Part shown: positions 38,292 to 48,290 of the stretch, one piece after another
How the letters are laid out: each line of letters opens with the position of its first letter
Numbering within the stretch: the first letter of the stretch is position 1
DNA from: Reyranella sp.
GTDB taxonomy: Bacteria; Pseudomonadota; Alphaproteobacteria; Reyranellales; Reyranellaceae
Assembly: GCA_021732285.1 (NCBI GenBank)
Contig: JAKFVH010000009.1
Span: forward strand, 1-64,000
DNA length: 64,000 bases
Direction: 5' to 3'
Made by a program: the position numbers and the translations under genes
Notes under the pieces: generated by a model
The model's input: the letters and a program-made list of their open reading frames with translations, nothing else
The model's database searches: none
What the model was told of the DNA's origin: nothing

Positions 38292-41108
38292 CTACAGCAG
38301 CTGGCGTCGGGCGAGGCGGTGGAAGGCGCCGCGCTTGGCCAAAAGCTCGTCGTAGCGGCCGGTCTCGACGATGCGGCCTGCCTCCAGGACGATGATGCGA
38401 TCGGCGTCACGGATGGTGCTCAGCCGATGGGCGACGATGATGCGGGTGGCGTTCATGCGCTCGATGCTGCGCTGGACGGTCGCCTGCGTGCGGTTGTCGA
38501 GCGCGCTTGTCGCCTCGTCGAAGAACAACAGGCGCGGCTTGTTGACCAGGGCGCGGGCGATGATCACGCGCTGACGCTGGCCGCCCGAGATCTGGCCGCC
38601 GCCGTCGGTGACGGCGCTGTCGAGCCCCATCGGCATGTTGGCGATGTCGGCCTCCAGCCCCGCCAGCCGGACGGCGTCGAGGACCTGATCGCGCGACAGC
38701 GGCGAGGAGCCCGCGATGTTCTCGTGCAGGCTGCCGGGAAACAGGGTCGAGCTCTCGAGCACGGTGCCGATCTGACGCCGCACCAGCCTGAGATCGAGAT
38801 CCTTGAGGTCCTTGTCGTCGTAGGAAATGCTGCCGCGCGTCGGCGCTTCGAGCCCGAGCAGCAGGCGGAGCAGCGACGACTTGCCCGAGCCCGAGGGCCC
38901 GACGATGGCGATGCTCTCGCCCGGCCTGACGTGGAAGTCGACGCCCTCCAGCACCCACGGCCCGTCGTCGCAATAGCGGAACCACAGGTCGCGCACCGTG
39001 ATGGCGCCGCTCAGCGGGCCGGGATCGGTGCGGTGCTGCTCGACCTCGAGCGGTGCCGCGAGGATGGGACGCAGCCGGGAGAAGATCGGCAGGACGTCGA
39101 TCGAACTGTTCACGGCATTGGCGAGACTCATGATCGCAGCCGTGAACTGGCCGAAGGCGGCGTTGAACGCGGCGAAGGCCCCGACATCGATCAGGTTGTC
39201 GCCGCCGGCGGCGATGCCGAAGATGCCGATGGCGCCGACGAACGGCAGGCTCGAGGCGGCGACCGCCTGCAGGGCGTTGGCGCGCAGCGCCCCGGCGGCG
39301 CTGCGCCGCTGATGGGCAAAGGCGGTCGACCAGCGCGTGAAAGCGCGCAGCTCGGCGGCGGCGACGCGCAGCTTGGCGATGCCGCCGATCAGCTCGATCA
39401 GAAGGCCCGAGACGATGCCCATATGGGTGAAGACCTGCTGCTGCTTGCGTTTCTGGACGCGACCGATCGCGAACAGAAGCCCGCCTGCCACGAAGGCATA
39501 GCCGACGGCGAACAGCGTGAGCGCGCCGTCGTAGATCAGCATGATCGCCAGGCTGGCCAGCGAGAAAACGCCACCGATCACCGCATTGACCGACTGGCCG
39601 GTCAGGATGCGGCGCATGGTGTCGACGCCGAGGATGCGCCATGTCAGGTCGCCGGTCAGGTACTGGCGGAAGAACGACAGGCGCAGCCTGAGCACGCGGT
39701 CCCAGACGGCGGCCTGCAGGCGCTGGTCGAGCTGGGTGCCGAGGCGGACCAGCGACATCGCCCGCGCCATCTGAAAGCCCGTGCCACCCACCGCGGCAGC
39801 GATCAGCAGCAGCAGCATGTCGCTCAGTAGCGTGTAACGCCCCTCGGGGATGGCTGTCCCCAGGATCGCACCGGTGGCGACCGGCATCAGCAGCGCCACC
39901 GCCGCAGCGGCGGCCGAGGCGATCAGCAGCCGACGAATGTCGCCGCGCACGCCGTAGGTCGAGAAGCGCCAGATGTCGCGGCCGCTGGGTTTGTCGGGCA
40001 GCGGCGCATAGAGCATGTAGCCCATGGGCCTGAGGCCTGCCGCCAGGGTCGCGTCGACCGCCGTCTCGCCGAGCGTCTCGGGATCGACGACGTGCCAGCG
40101 CCGTCCGCGACACACCATGGCGAGCGGCCCGCCGGTCTTGTCCTGGACGGCGATGAAAGGCGGGCCCTGCCTCAGCCACCAGTCCCCGGTGAGCGTGATC
40201 TCGCGGAAGCCGAAGCCGCTGGCAACGGCATAGGCCTTCAACCGCTCGAACAGGGGCGCATGCACCCGGTCGTGCAGCGGCGTCCTGAGCTCGAAGCCTT
40301 CGGCGTCGGCCAGCACCCCGAGCACGCCGGGCAGCGGATCCTGGCCAGGACGGGCGACCAGGATGGGCGCCGTCGGGCGAAACAGGACGACGTCGCGCAA
40401 GCCCTTCAGCGCATGCGCGGCCCGTACCTCATCGATCTCCCGCGTCTGCTGCCAGCGCTGACGGCGGTTGGCATCGCGCTTGGTCAGGGCGACAGAGATG
40501 CGCCGCGCAATCGGCAGCGAGGCCTCCCCCAGCATGGCGGGCGAGGACCGGGCCAGCAGGGTCGCGGTGTCGATCGCCAACACGTCGTTGTCGGCCGTGA
40601 TCTCGGCGCGGATCTGGTTGGCGAGAACGAGGCGCGTCGTGGCAGGCGATGCCTCGGCGCCGCCGCCGGTGGGATAGCGCAGGATCGGCGCTGCCGATTC
40701 GAGCCAGAGAATCTGCCGCGCGGTCACGCAGGCACGGGCGGCAAAGGCGCGGCTGTCGCCCTGCGCCAGCGGTTCGGTGTCGGCATCGCCGTGGGGCATT
40801 CCCGGCGCGCCGAGCAGCGCCTCGTACCACGCGTCGATGGCAGCGGCGTCGGGGGCCGCATTGGCGATCAGAGGCTTCGGCGAGGGTGGCCCCTGCTCGT
40901 GCAGCATGAAGCGGACACCCGGCGCCGCCAGCGCAAAGACGGCCGCGCCTTCGGACAGGCCGGCGAGGAACTGGTACGGCCCCGGATTGTCCGACCCGTC
41001 GAGGACGACCGCATAGAGTCGCGCCGCACGCACCAGCCTTCCGGGCGCGCCGAGGACGCCAAGGTCGAACGGACCCGGCGGTCCGGACGTCGAGGCCGGC
41101 GCGTTCAT
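38292..41108 (-). CDS. NHLM-type peptide export ABC transporter, second ATPase subunit
   Basis: 938 residues. The first 380 or so form a domain without a peptidase motif, characteristic of the ATP-binding partner in NHLM bacteriocin systems. Then come six transmembrane helices (from GVRGDIRRLLIASAAAAAVA) and an ATPase with Walker A GPSGSGKSS, signature ISGGQRQRVIIARA and Walker B LLFFDEATSALD. Its start overlaps the C39 gene stop by four bases (ATGA). With its partner it likely forms the inner-membrane exporter for Nif11/NHLP-led peptides. Confidence 0.9.
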   Translation of the reverse strand: MNAPASTSGPPGPFDLGVLGAPGRLVRAARLYAVVLDGSDNPGPYQFLAGLSEGAAVFALAAPGVRFMLHEQGPPSPKPLIANAAPDAAAIDAWYEALLGAPGMPHGDADTEPLAQGDSRAFAARACVTARQILWLESAAPILRYPTGGGAEASPATTRLVLANQIRAEITADNDVLAIDTATLLARSSPAMLGEASLPIARRISVALTKRDANRRQRWQQTREIDEVRAAHALKGLRDVVLFRPTAPILVARPGQDPLPGVLGVLADAEGFELRTPLHDRVHAPLFERLKAYAVASGFGFREITLTGDWWLRQGPPFIAVQDKTGGPLAMVCRGRRWHVVDPETLGETAVDATLAAGLRPMGYMLYAPLPDKPSGRDIWRFSTYGVRGDIRRLLIASAAAAAVALLMPVATGAILGTAIPEGRYTLLSDMLLLLIAAAVGGTGFQMARAMSLVRLGTQLDQRLQAAVWDRVLRLRLSFFRQYLTGDLTWRILGVDTMRRILTGQSVNAVIGGVFSLASLAIMLIYDGALTLFAVGYAFVAGGLLFAIGRVQKRKQQQVFTHMGIVSGLLIELIGGIAKLRVAAAELRAFTRWSTAFAHQRRSAAGALRANALQAVAASSLPFVGAIGIFGIAAGGDNLIDVGAFAAFNAAFGQFTAAIMSLANAVNSSIDVLPIFSRLRPILAAPLEVEQHRTDPGPLSGAITVRDLWFRYCDDGPWVLEGVDFHVRPGESIAIVGPSGSGKSSLLRLLLGLEAPTRGSISYDDKDLKDLDLRLVRRQIGTVLESSTLFPGSLHENIAGSSPLSRDQVLDAVRLAGLEADIANMPMGLDSAVTDGGGQISGGQRQRVIIARALVNKPRLLFFDEATSALDNRTQATVQRSIERMNATRIIVAHRLSTIRDADRIIVLEAGRIVETGRYDELLAKRGAFHRLARRQLL

Positions 41109-43288
41109 GCGTCGGCCTCGGCCGAGATCAGCCGGGCATAGGGACCGCCCGCCGCCACCATGTCGGCGTGGGTGCCGCGCTCGACGATGCGGCCGCGCTC
41201 GAGCACGATGATCTCGTCGCAGTCGCGAATCGTGCTGAGGCGATGGGCGATCAGCACGCAGGTCATGCCGCGCCGTCGCACCGCGCTCAGGATCTTGTCC
41301 TCGCTCTCGGCATCGAGGCTGCTGGTTGCCTCGTCGAGCACCAGCACCGCCGGCTCCTGCACCAACGCCCGGGCGATCTCGATGCGCTGGCGCTGGCCGC
41401 CATTCAGATTGCGCCCGCCTTCCTCGATGACGCCGTCGATATCACCCGAGAGATGCTTCACGACATCGCCGAGGCCTGCATCGTGCACCGCGGCAAGCAG
41501 GGTGCGATGGGTAATCGTCTCGTCCCACAACGCGATGTTGTCGCGCAGCGTGCCATGGAACAGGCAGATATCCTGGTCGACCGAGGAGACGATATGGGCA
41601 AGCCGATCGCGGCCCCACTCGGCGAGCGTATGGCCGTCGATGCGAATCTCGCCGCTGCGCGGCGTATAGAGGCCGGTGATGAGCTTGCCCAGGGTCGACT
41701 TGCCGCTGCCCGAATCGCCGACCAGCGCCACCCACTGGCCGGGCGCGACCTCGATGGACACATCGTCGAGCAGCGGCGGCTCGAGCGGGTTGTAGCCGAA
41801 GGTCACGCCTTTCAGCGACAGGCGGCCGGCGGCGAAGGTCTCGACCGGCGTCGATGCCTCGGAGAAGCGCCAGTCGCGCTTGTATTGCAGCACGTCGTCG
41901 AGCCGGGTGATGTCGGCCGAGGCCTGCTGCACCTTGGCGGCCGTGCCGACCATCTGGGCGATCGGCACCGAAAAGCTCAGCACCAGGCCCTGGAAGGCGA
42001 CCAGTTCGCCGACGCTCAGCGTGCCCGCGACCACCTGCACGGCGCCGACGCCCAGCACCGCGGCGGTGGTCAGGCTCGACACCAGGGGCGGCAGCAGGTT
42101 GGAGGCCTGCTGATAGACCGCGAGCTTCTGCTCGGAGTTCATCGCGCGCGCATGGTGGCCGGTCCACTTGGCGAAGAAGTCGCTCTCGGTGCCGGTGGCC
42201 TTCAGCGTCTCGATGGATTGCAGGCCGACGACCGAGACGGCGTACAGCTTGCCCATCTCGGTCTGCAGGCGCAGCACGACGTCCTGCAGCACGCGCTGCA
42301 TCAACGTCAGCAGCCCGACATTGAGCGCGGCCCCGCCGATGGCGATGGCCGCCAGCGTGGGGTCGTAGAGCAGCATGACGATGCCGAGGACCGAGGCGGT
42401 GAAGCAGGTCGCCGCCGCCTGGCCGCAATCGCGCGCCAGCAGCCGGGCGACCCGGTCGTTGGAATCGATGCGGTTGGCGAGGTCGCCGGCGAAGCGCTGA
42501 TTGAAGAACTCCACCGGCAGGCGAAGCACATGCCAGGTGAACCGCGCCGACTCCTCCAGCGCCAGCTTGAGCTCCAGCCGCAGCAGCGCCATCTGCTGCA
42601 CGGCCGACAACGCGACCTGCAGCACGAACATGACGGCGAGCCCGACCAGCAGCGGGCTCAGCCAACCTTCGAAGCGCTTGACCAGGATGTCGTCGACGAA
42701 AGCCTTGGTCGCACCCGGCAGGACGAGCCCCGGGATGACCATCATCAGGCTCAGCCAGGCGATGATGGCGAGGCCCACGTGGCAGCCGGACAAGCGGTGG
42801 CCCAACTGGGCCAACAGGCCGACCGACACGCCGCCGGGCTTGAACTCGGGGCCAGGGGCGAAATGCAGCACGACGCCGGTGAAGCTCTGGCCGAACTCCT
42901 CTCGGCCGATGCGGCGTGGGCCGGTCGCCGGGTCGTTCAGGAAGACCTCGCTATCCGAGGCGCCCTCGAGCACGAGGAAATGGTTAAAACCCCAATGGAC
43001 GATGACCGGAAAGGGGCCGGCCAGGACCTCGTCGAACTCGAGACGGTGGCCCTCGGCGTCGAGGCCGTAGCGGCGCGCCGCACGCACGATGCTGGAGGCC
43101 TTGCTGCCGTCGCGCGAGACGCCGCAGGCGACGCGCAGCTCCTCGAGCGACACGCGTCGCCCGAAATGGGCGAGGATGATGGCCAGCGCGGCGGGACCGC
43201 ACTCGGTGAGCTCCATCTGCAGGATGGTCGGCGTGCGGACACGGTTTCGGCGGTCGAGTCCGAGCATGCGTCGAACCCAGGAGATCAT
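41105..43288 (-). CDS. NHLM-type ABC transporter with C39 peptidase domain
   Basis: 727 residues from ATG 43288, which overlaps the HlyD stop by four bases; the open frame further upstream is not used. The peptidase domain has Cys30 (QMELTECGPAAL), His103 (GFNHFLVLEG) and Asp119 (LNDPATGP), a complete C39 triad that cuts after double-glycine leaders. Membrane helices follow (about 180-450), then an ATPase with GDSGSGKST, LNGGQRQRIEIARA and VLVLDEATSSLD. It cuts and exports in one step, and the adjacent Nif11-like gene is the obvious candidate substrate. Confidence 0.94.
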   Translation of the reverse strand: MISWVRRMLGLDRRNRVRTPTILQMELTECGPAALAIILAHFGRRVSLEELRVACGVSRDGSKASSIVRAARRYGLDAEGHRLEFDEVLAGPFPVIVHWGFNHFLVLEGASDSEVFLNDPATGPRRIGREEFGQSFTGVVLHFAPGPEFKPGGVSVGLLAQLGHRLSGCHVGLAIIAWLSLMMVIPGLVLPGATKAFVDDILVKRFEGWLSPLLVGLAVMFVLQVALSAVQQMALLRLELKLALEESARFTWHVLRLPVEFFNQRFAGDLANRIDSNDRVARLLARDCGQAAATCFTASVLGIVMLLYDPTLAAIAIGGAALNVGLLTLMQRVLQDVVLRLQTEMGKLYAVSVVGLQSIETLKATGTESDFFAKWTGHHARAMNSEQKLAVYQQASNLLPPLVSSLTTAAVLGVGAVQVVAGTLSVGELVAFQGLVLSFSVPIAQMVGTAAKVQQASADITRLDDVLQYKRDWRFSEASTPVETFAAGRLSLKGVTFGYNPLEPPLLDDVSIEVAPGQWVALVGDSGSGKSTLGKLITGLYTPRSGEIRIDGHTLAEWGRDRLAHIVSSVDQDICLFHGTLRDNIALWDETITHRTLLAAVHDAGLGDVVKHLSGDIDGVIEEGGRNLNGGQRQRIEIARALVQEPAVLVLDEATSSLDAESEDKILSAVRRRGMTCVLIAHRLSTIRDCDEIIVLERGRIVERGTHADMVAAGGPYARLISAEADA

Positions 43289-44577
43289 CCTTCGAGGCCG
43301 AGCAGGTGCCGCATGGCGGGGATGACGAGGGAAATAGGCGCCTGGCGCTCGACGATGACGTCGACCGCCACGCGCGTGCCCCGCGTCACCGAATAGGGCG
43401 GGCCGCGACCGCCCCACCAGGCGAAGCCGCTCGGCGTCTGCTTGTCGAGGACCACCCCGATCTTGGCCAGCAGTGGCGCGGAAGTGCCCATCAGCACGTC
43501 GGTGAGCTGCGGGTTGCGCAGGATGGCGTTGAGCTCGGCCTTGGACACACCAAGCTCGGTGATCGACAACACGCGGCCGCGCATCGCCCCATGCTCCTCC
43601 CGCCTGACGCTGGACGGGTGCACATGGACGTCCAAGCCGGTCGTGATGCGCTTGGCCATGTTGTTGTCGAAGACGGCGACGACCTCGAAGGCTTCGGGCA
43701 CCACCCGGCCGATGGTGGCGATGATGGTGCCGGGCGCCACCACGTCGCCCTGGCCGACGCGGATCTCCTCGATGCGCCCGGCGACGGGCGCTTTCACCAT
43801 CGAGCCGAGGCTGACCTCGACGCTGAGCCGTGACGCCTCGGCCTGCAGCGCATCGATGTGCTCCTGCTTCTGGCGCTCGAGCTCGGCGATGTTCCCGCGC
43901 TTGGCGCCAGCCAGCTCCTCGACTTCGATGGTGCGCGCCCGGGCGTTGGCGATGTCGAGCATCGTCCGGTCATGGTCGGCGCGGGCCTGGGCGACCTCGA
44001 GACGGCTGATGATGCCGCGGCTGAACAGCGATTCGTCGGCTGTAAGCATGTCCTGCAGACCCTTGGCGCGCACCTGCCCCGCCGTGATCTGCTCCTCGGC
44101 CACCGCCTTCTGCCGCTGCAGCATGATGTCGACCTGGCGGAGTTCCAGCTCATTCGCCTTCTTGAACTGGTCCAGATCGACCCGCAGCACGGCCAGCCGC
44201 GTGTCCAGGCTGTCGAGCTGGGTCTGCAGTGCCACCTGCTGGACGCGGGCCACGTCGGTGTCGACATCGACCATGTCGCCGCGCTTGACTAAAAGCTCGA
44301 TGATCGGTCCGGCAACGATCGGCTGCACCGTATGGGCCGCCTTGCCGTCGGCCAGCAGCACGCCTTGGCCGATGACACGCGTCGGCACGGAGCCGAACAG
44401 CCCCCAGATCAGGCCGGCGGCGACGATGACGGTGAGCGACGCCACCATCATGCGCATCGCCGGCGGAATGAGAACGATGCGCTCGGTGAGCTGATCGGAC
44501 GAGCGCAGGCGCCGCAGCGCCTCGCTCCGGAAGACGATGCCCGATGAATCGGGTGTGGATGGTTTCTGCTCGGCCAT
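43285..44577 (-). CDS. NHLM-type HlyD-family secretion adaptor
   Basis: 430 residues. One N-terminal membrane helix (about 45-65, MMVASLTVIVAAGLIWGLFG), a lipoyl half with PIVAGPIIELLVKRGDMVDVDTDV, a long coiled coil (about 120-245) and a second half VKAPVAGRIEEIRVGQGDVV. It would bridge the ABC exporter to an outer-membrane channel; no TolC homologue is in the window. First gene of the three-gene operon, each overlapping the next by four bases. Confidence 0.92.
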   Translation of the reverse strand: MAEQKPSTPDSSGIVFRSEALRRLRSSDQLTERIVLIPPAMRMMVASLTVIVAAGLIWGLFGSVPTRVIGQGVLLADGKAAHTVQPIVAGPIIELLVKRGDMVDVDTDVARVQQVALQTQLDSLDTRLAVLRVDLDQFKKANELELRQVDIMLQRQKAVAEEQITAGQVRAKGLQDMLTADESLFSRGIISRLEVAQARADHDRTMLDIANARARTIEVEELAGAKRGNIAELERQKQEHIDALQAEASRLSVEVSLGSMVKAPVAGRIEEIRVGQGDVVAPGTIIATIGRVVPEAFEVVAVFDNNMAKRITTGLDVHVHPSSVRREEHGAMRGRVLSITELGVSKAELNAILRNPQLTDVLMGTSAPLLAKIGVVLDKQTPSGFAWWGGRGPPYSVTRGTRVAVDVIVERQAPISLVIPAMRHLLGLEG

Positions 44578-44754
44578 GGTAGCCCCCGCTGGACCGATAG
44601 CCTCCCCTCAACCCGGCGCCATCTACGACGGGTTGTACGGTCATCATGGCCGCCAGTCGGGGGCGGCTGCCATTGCCATTTGCGCATAGCAAGGGGCGCT
44701 ACGGCGGAATGGTGCAGTGCCATGGAAACAAAACGGGGACGCGCAACCGCTTTG

Positions 44755-44860
44755 CCTCACCCTGAGGAGCGGCCGCAGGCCACGTCTCGAAGGGTGGCCT
44801 CAGTCGTGTTGTTGCCCACCCTTCGAGACGCCGCGCTGCGCGCGGCTCCTCAGGGTGAGG
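44755..44860. repeat. Long palindrome, CCTCACCCTGAGGAGC family
   Basis: CCTCACCCTGAGGAGC pairs with GCTCCTCAGGGTGAGG, with inner stem CGTCTCGAAGGGTGG/CCACCCTTCGAGACG. It lies between the sulfatase stop and the HlyD start. The rest of the 290-base gap shows no gene. Confidence 0.75.
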
Positions 44861-44869
44861 TCAAGTGGT

Positions 44870-46432
44870 TCACCACACGCCGAAGAAGATCCCGTGCTTC
44901 TTGTGCGTGGCCGTGCGCGCCTCGACGTAGGCGTCGTCGACCGTAACGCGCGTCTTGCGGGCCTTCAGCCAGGCGGCCATGCGCTCCTCCATCTCGCGGC
45001 GGATTGGGGCGTGGGCGCTGTCGGCGCCGAGGTCGCGCAGCTCTTTCGGGTCGTTGACCAAATCAAACAGCATCGGCCGGAAATCCTGCCACCAGACGTA
45101 CTTCCAGCGGTCGGTGCGCACCATGATGGCACGGCAGTCGCGCGGGCCGCGCTTCAGGATCTTGCGCGCTTCGCGGAATGAGTAATCGAGCTCGGAGAAC
45201 ACCGCGTCGCGCCAGTGCTCGACCTTGCCGCCACGCAGCAAGGGCAATAGGGAGCGGCCCTCGACCAGGTGGTCGTTTGCAGGCTGTTCCAATGCAGCAA
45301 GGCAGGTCGGCACGACATCGACCGCTTCGACGAAGCGCTCGTCGACCGTGCCGCGCGTGGCATCCGCCGCAGGATCGGGATCGTAGACGATGAAGGGCAC
45401 GCGCTGCGCCTCTTCGTAGAACATCTCCTTCTCGCCCAGCCAATGGTCACCCAGGAAGTCACCGTGGTCGGAGGTGAAGACGATCAGTGTGTCGTCGAAG
45501 CGGCCAAGCTTCTTCAGGTGATCGAACAGGCGGCCGAGCCAATCGTCGAGCTGCTTGATCAGGCCCATGTAAGCCGGCCGCACGATCTCCGGCGCGTCGG
45601 GGCGCTGGAACGACTGAGACTCCTCGTGCTGGCGATAGGCCGCGAGCACGGGATGCTGGTCGACCAATTCGCGCTCGTCGCGATTGATCGGCAGGCAGTC
45701 CTTGGCGCCGTACATCTTGTGATAGGGCGCGGGCGCCATGTAGGGCCAGTGCGGCTTGACGTAGCTGAGATGCAGGAACCACGGCCTCTCGCCCATGTCC
45801 TCGACGAAGCGCATGGCCTCGCGCGTCATGTAGGCGGTCTCGGAATGCTCCTCGGCGACGCGCGCCGGCAGGTGCACGTTGCGCATCTGCCAGCCTGACA
45901 CCGGCCCGTCGGGACCGTCGGCCGAGATCACGTAGTCGCTCCACGGATCGTCGGAGTTGTAGCCCTGCTGACGGAGATAGGCGGCATAGCCGCTCTCCTC
46001 GCCGGGCGGCGAATGGCCGTCGTAGCGGTCAAGCTCCTCGAAGCGCCCGGCGCGCATCAGGGCCGCGATCGCCGAGCCGCCTCCGATGCCGTAGCGCTCC
46101 AGACCGTCGAGGTCGGGCAGCACGTGCGTCTTGCCAGCCAGCGCGACGCGGATGCCGGCCGGCAGCAGATAGTCGCCGATGGTCTTTTCGCGCAGGCTGA
46201 GCGGCACACGGTTCCAGGTGGCGCCGTGCGAGAACATGTAGCGGCCGGTGTAGTAGCTCATGCGCGAGGGACCGCAGACACCCGACTGCACGTAGGCGCG
46301 CGGAAACAGCACGCCCTTGGCCGCCAGCGAATCGATGGCGGGCGTCTTGAGATGCGGATGGCCGGCGCACGACAGGTGATCGGCGCGCAGCTGGTCGCAC
46401 ATGATGAACAGGATATTCTTGACCTTGCCCAC
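44870..46432 (-). CDS. Sulfatase-family hydrolase (arylsulfatase / phosphonate monoester hydrolase type)
   Basis: 520 residues. GTG 46432 is chosen because GGAGAGG lies upstream and the protein then opens MGKVKNILFIMCDQLRADHL, the normal start with the metal-binding Asp. SGVCGPSRMSYYTGR holds the C-X-P-S-R motif in which Cys53 becomes formylglycine. FTSDHGDFLGDHWLGEKEMFYEE supplies the other metal ligands. There is no signal peptide, so it acts in the cytoplasm; this favours a phosphonate or sulfate monoester from inside the cell. No formylglycine-generating enzyme is adjacent. Confidence 0.92.
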   Translation of the reverse strand: MGKVKNILFIMCDQLRADHLSCAGHPHLKTPAIDSLAAKGVLFPRAYVQSGVCGPSRMSYYTGRYMFSHGATWNRVPLSLREKTIGDYLLPAGIRVALAGKTHVLPDLDGLERYGIGGGSAIAALMRAGRFEELDRYDGHSPPGEESGYAAYLRQQGYNSDDPWSDYVISADGPDGPVSGWQMRNVHLPARVAEEHSETAYMTREAMRFVEDMGERPWFLHLSYVKPHWPYMAPAPYHKMYGAKDCLPINRDERELVDQHPVLAAYRQHEESQSFQRPDAPEIVRPAYMGLIKQLDDWLGRLFDHLKKLGRFDDTLIVFTSDHGDFLGDHWLGEKEMFYEEAQRVPFIVYDPDPAADATRGTVDERFVEAVDVVPTCLAALEQPANDHLVEGRSLLPLLRGGKVEHWRDAVFSELDYSFREARKILKRGPRDCRAIMVRTDRWKYVWWQDFRPMLFDLVNDPKELRDLGADSAHAPIRREMEERMAAWLKARKTRVTVDDAYVEARTATHKKHGIFFGVW

Positions 46433-46442
46433 GCGCCTCTCC

Positions 46443-46814
46443 TCAGGCTGCCCGCCGCAGTGGCCGCTTCTTTCGAATACTCGAGACCCGAAGACTAAGC
46501 CCATCGCGCTTCTGCAGATAGCCGATGACGCCGAACAAGTTGCGTGCCTGCGGATTCCCACGCGGCCCAAACATGCGGATCAGGCTTTTAGGTGGCGTAC
46601 CCAGCGCGCGGCCTAATTTTTCAAAGCCTTCGGTCGCCTTGATATAGTCGCGCAGGATGGTCTTGCCGGTCTCGACGTCGCCCGCCAGCATCGTCTCTAT
46701 CGCTTCCTTGATGAGTGCTTCACGGAACGCCGGATCGGACACGATGTAGTCGTCGATCAGCTCCCGCACGCTGCCGGTAAGCGGCGGCCGCTTTGTCCTA
46801 CGGTTGCGGATCAT
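46443..46814 (-). CDS. HigA-like addiction module antitoxin
   Basis: 123 residues. The middle resembles putative addiction-module antidote proteins: [20 protein letters not shown] and [20 protein letters not shown], a short helix-turn-helix, then [20 protein letters not shown]. The ATG overlaps the stop of the toxin gene by four bases. It stays intact although the toxin is interrupted. It may also repress its own operon. Confidence 0.85.
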   Translation of the reverse strand: MIRNRRTKRPPLTGSVRELIDDYIVSDPAFREALIKEAIETMLAGDVETGKTILRDYIKATEGFEKLGRALGTPPKSLIRMFGPRGNPQARNLFGVIGYLQKRDGLSLRVSSIRKKRPLRRAA

Positions 46815-47140
46815 CCTGCACCTCGCTTGCGTCTCTTGTAATCGGCCCAATAGGCTTGCGCCGTCGCAATGTCGCGTTGCTGGCGAGCCTTGCTGCCGCC
46901 AGCCAGCAGAATGATCAGGGCATCGCCGTCGCGACCGAAATAAAGTCGATAGCCAGGCCCGAAGTCGAGCCTTCATTCCAGAACACCGCCACCGACACTC
47001 TTCACGTCGGACAGGTTGCCGAGCGAGAGCTGGACCAGCGCCTTCGTCACGCGCGCACGCGTCACCGCATCCAGCTCGTCGAGCCATCGCCGCAACGGGC
47101 GACGACCGGCGGAATCGAGATAGTCGCGGAGTTCGATCAC
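46811..47140 (-). pseudogene. RelE/HigB-like toxin gene with an in-frame TGA
   Basis: A frame of 109 codons from GTG 47140 reads IELRDYLDSAGRRPLRRWLD, LVQLSLGNLSDVKSVGGGVL, E, then TGA at 46973-46975, then [20 protein letters not shown] and [20 protein letters not shown]. Both halves match the phage-derived addiction killer family, in which the stop falls between the VxEGVxE and R-DFGPGYR parts. A Trp or Leu codon has become TGA. No SECIS-like hairpin or cysteine partner is present, so loss of function is likelier than recoding. Confidence 0.8.
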
Positions 47141-47226
47141 GCACGAGATTGGTAACGTATCTGTTACCTAGCGTCAATACGGTTCGCCTGGCTTATCGGC
47201 GAGAAAAGCCGTGCTACGGTCAAATC

Positions 47227-47802
47227 ATGACTTCGACCCCGTCCATCCGCGATGTCCTCGATTTCTGGTTCCTGCCGCTCGACCATCCCGACCACGGCAA
47301 GCCGCGCGACATCTGGTGGGACGGCCCGCCCGAGTTCGACGCCGAGATCCGCAAGCGTTTTTCGCCTTCCTTCGAGCGGGCGATCGAGGGCGGCCTGGAT
47401 CACTGGCGCCAGTCGCCTGACGGCGGGCTGGCGCTGATCGTTCTGTGCGACCAGTTCCCACGCAACATGCACCGCCGCTCGGCACACGCCTTTGCCGGCG
47501 GCCCCAAGGCGATGGAGACGGCGCGGCTGGCGCTGGCAAGGGTCTATCCGGCGGCCTTCAACGCCACCCTGCGGGCATTCTTCTACATGCCGTTCCAGCA
47601 CAGCGAATCGCTGGACGATCAGGAGATGTGCTGTGCGCTGTTCGCTCCGTTCAACGATCCCGAGATGACGAAGATCGCCGTCGAGCATCGCGACATCATC
47701 GCCCGCTTCGGCCGCTTCCCGCATCGCAACGACGCACTGGGGCGTGTCTGCACGGACGAAGAGCTGGAGTACCTCAAGGACGCTAACCGGTTCGGGCAGT
47801 GA
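47227..47802 (+). CDS. DUF924 family protein
   Basis: 191 residues. [56 protein letters not shown] and [12 protein letters not shown] are the conserved blocks of this all-helical family, related in fold to TPR proteins. Its role is unknown. It ends inside the convergent macro-domain gene with a 20-base overlap. Confidence 0.93.
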   Translation: MTSTPSIRDVLDFWFLPLDHPDHGKPRDIWWDGPPEFDAEIRKRFSPSFERAIEGGLDHWRQSPDGGLALIVLCDQFPRNMHRRSAHAFAGGPKAMETARLALARVYPAAFNATLRAFFYMPFQHSESLDDQEMCCALFAPFNDPEMTKIAVEHRDIIARFGRFPHRNDALGRVCTDEELEYLKDANRFGQ

Positions 47803-48286
47803 CCTCGCGATACAGCGCCGCCACATCCGCGCCGAAGCAGCAGAAGACGACTCGCTCGACGCTGCCTTTGTGTGCCTTCACTTCGCGCACGGCGATTTCA
47901 GTCGCAGGTTCCTTGGGATAGCCATAGACGCCTGTAGAGATCGCGGGGAAGGCGATGCTCTTCAGCCTATGCTGCTCCGCAAGCGCCAGGCTGTTGCGAT
48001 AGCAGCGTGCCAGCAAATCAGGCTCGCCGGCCGTGCCGCCGCGCCAGACCGGCCCGACGGTATGGATCACGTGCCGTGCCTTCAGCCGGTATCCCCTGGT
48101 GATCCTGGCTTCGCCGGTCGGACAGCCGCCGAGCGTGCGGCATTCGGCCAAAAGCTCAGGACCGGCGGCGCGATGGATGGCGCCGTCGACGCCACCGCCG
48201 CCCAAAAGGCTTTCGTTCGCTGCGTTGACGATGGCATCGACGTCGAGGCGCGTGATGTCGCCTTCGACGATGTCGATGCGAGGCAT
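47783..48286 (-). CDS. Macro-domain protein, O-acetyl-ADP-ribose deacetylase-like
   Basis: 167 residues. [20 protein letters not shown] and [14 protein letters not shown] form the ADP-ribose site with the catalytic Asn and Asp, and [12 protein letters not shown] closes it, as in YmdB. It could reverse ADP-ribosylation or remove the acetyl group made by sirtuins. Four bases from the DUF882 gene, so co-transcribed. Confidence 0.93.
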   Translation of the reverse strand: MPRIDIVEGDITRLDVDAIVNAANESLLGGGGVDGAIHRAAGPELLAECRTLGGCPTGEARITRGYRLKARHVIHTVGPVWRGGTAGEPDLLARCYRNSLALAEQHRLKSIAFPAISTGVYGYPKEPATEIAVREVKAHKGSVERVVFCCFGADVAALYREVTARTG

Positions 48287-48290
48287 GGCC

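Noticed and set aside
46973..46975. Selenocysteine reading of the TGA in the HigB-like gene
   Set aside because: No redox motif, no cysteine nearby, no hairpin of SECIS type downstream; the family has Trp or a hydrophobic residue here.
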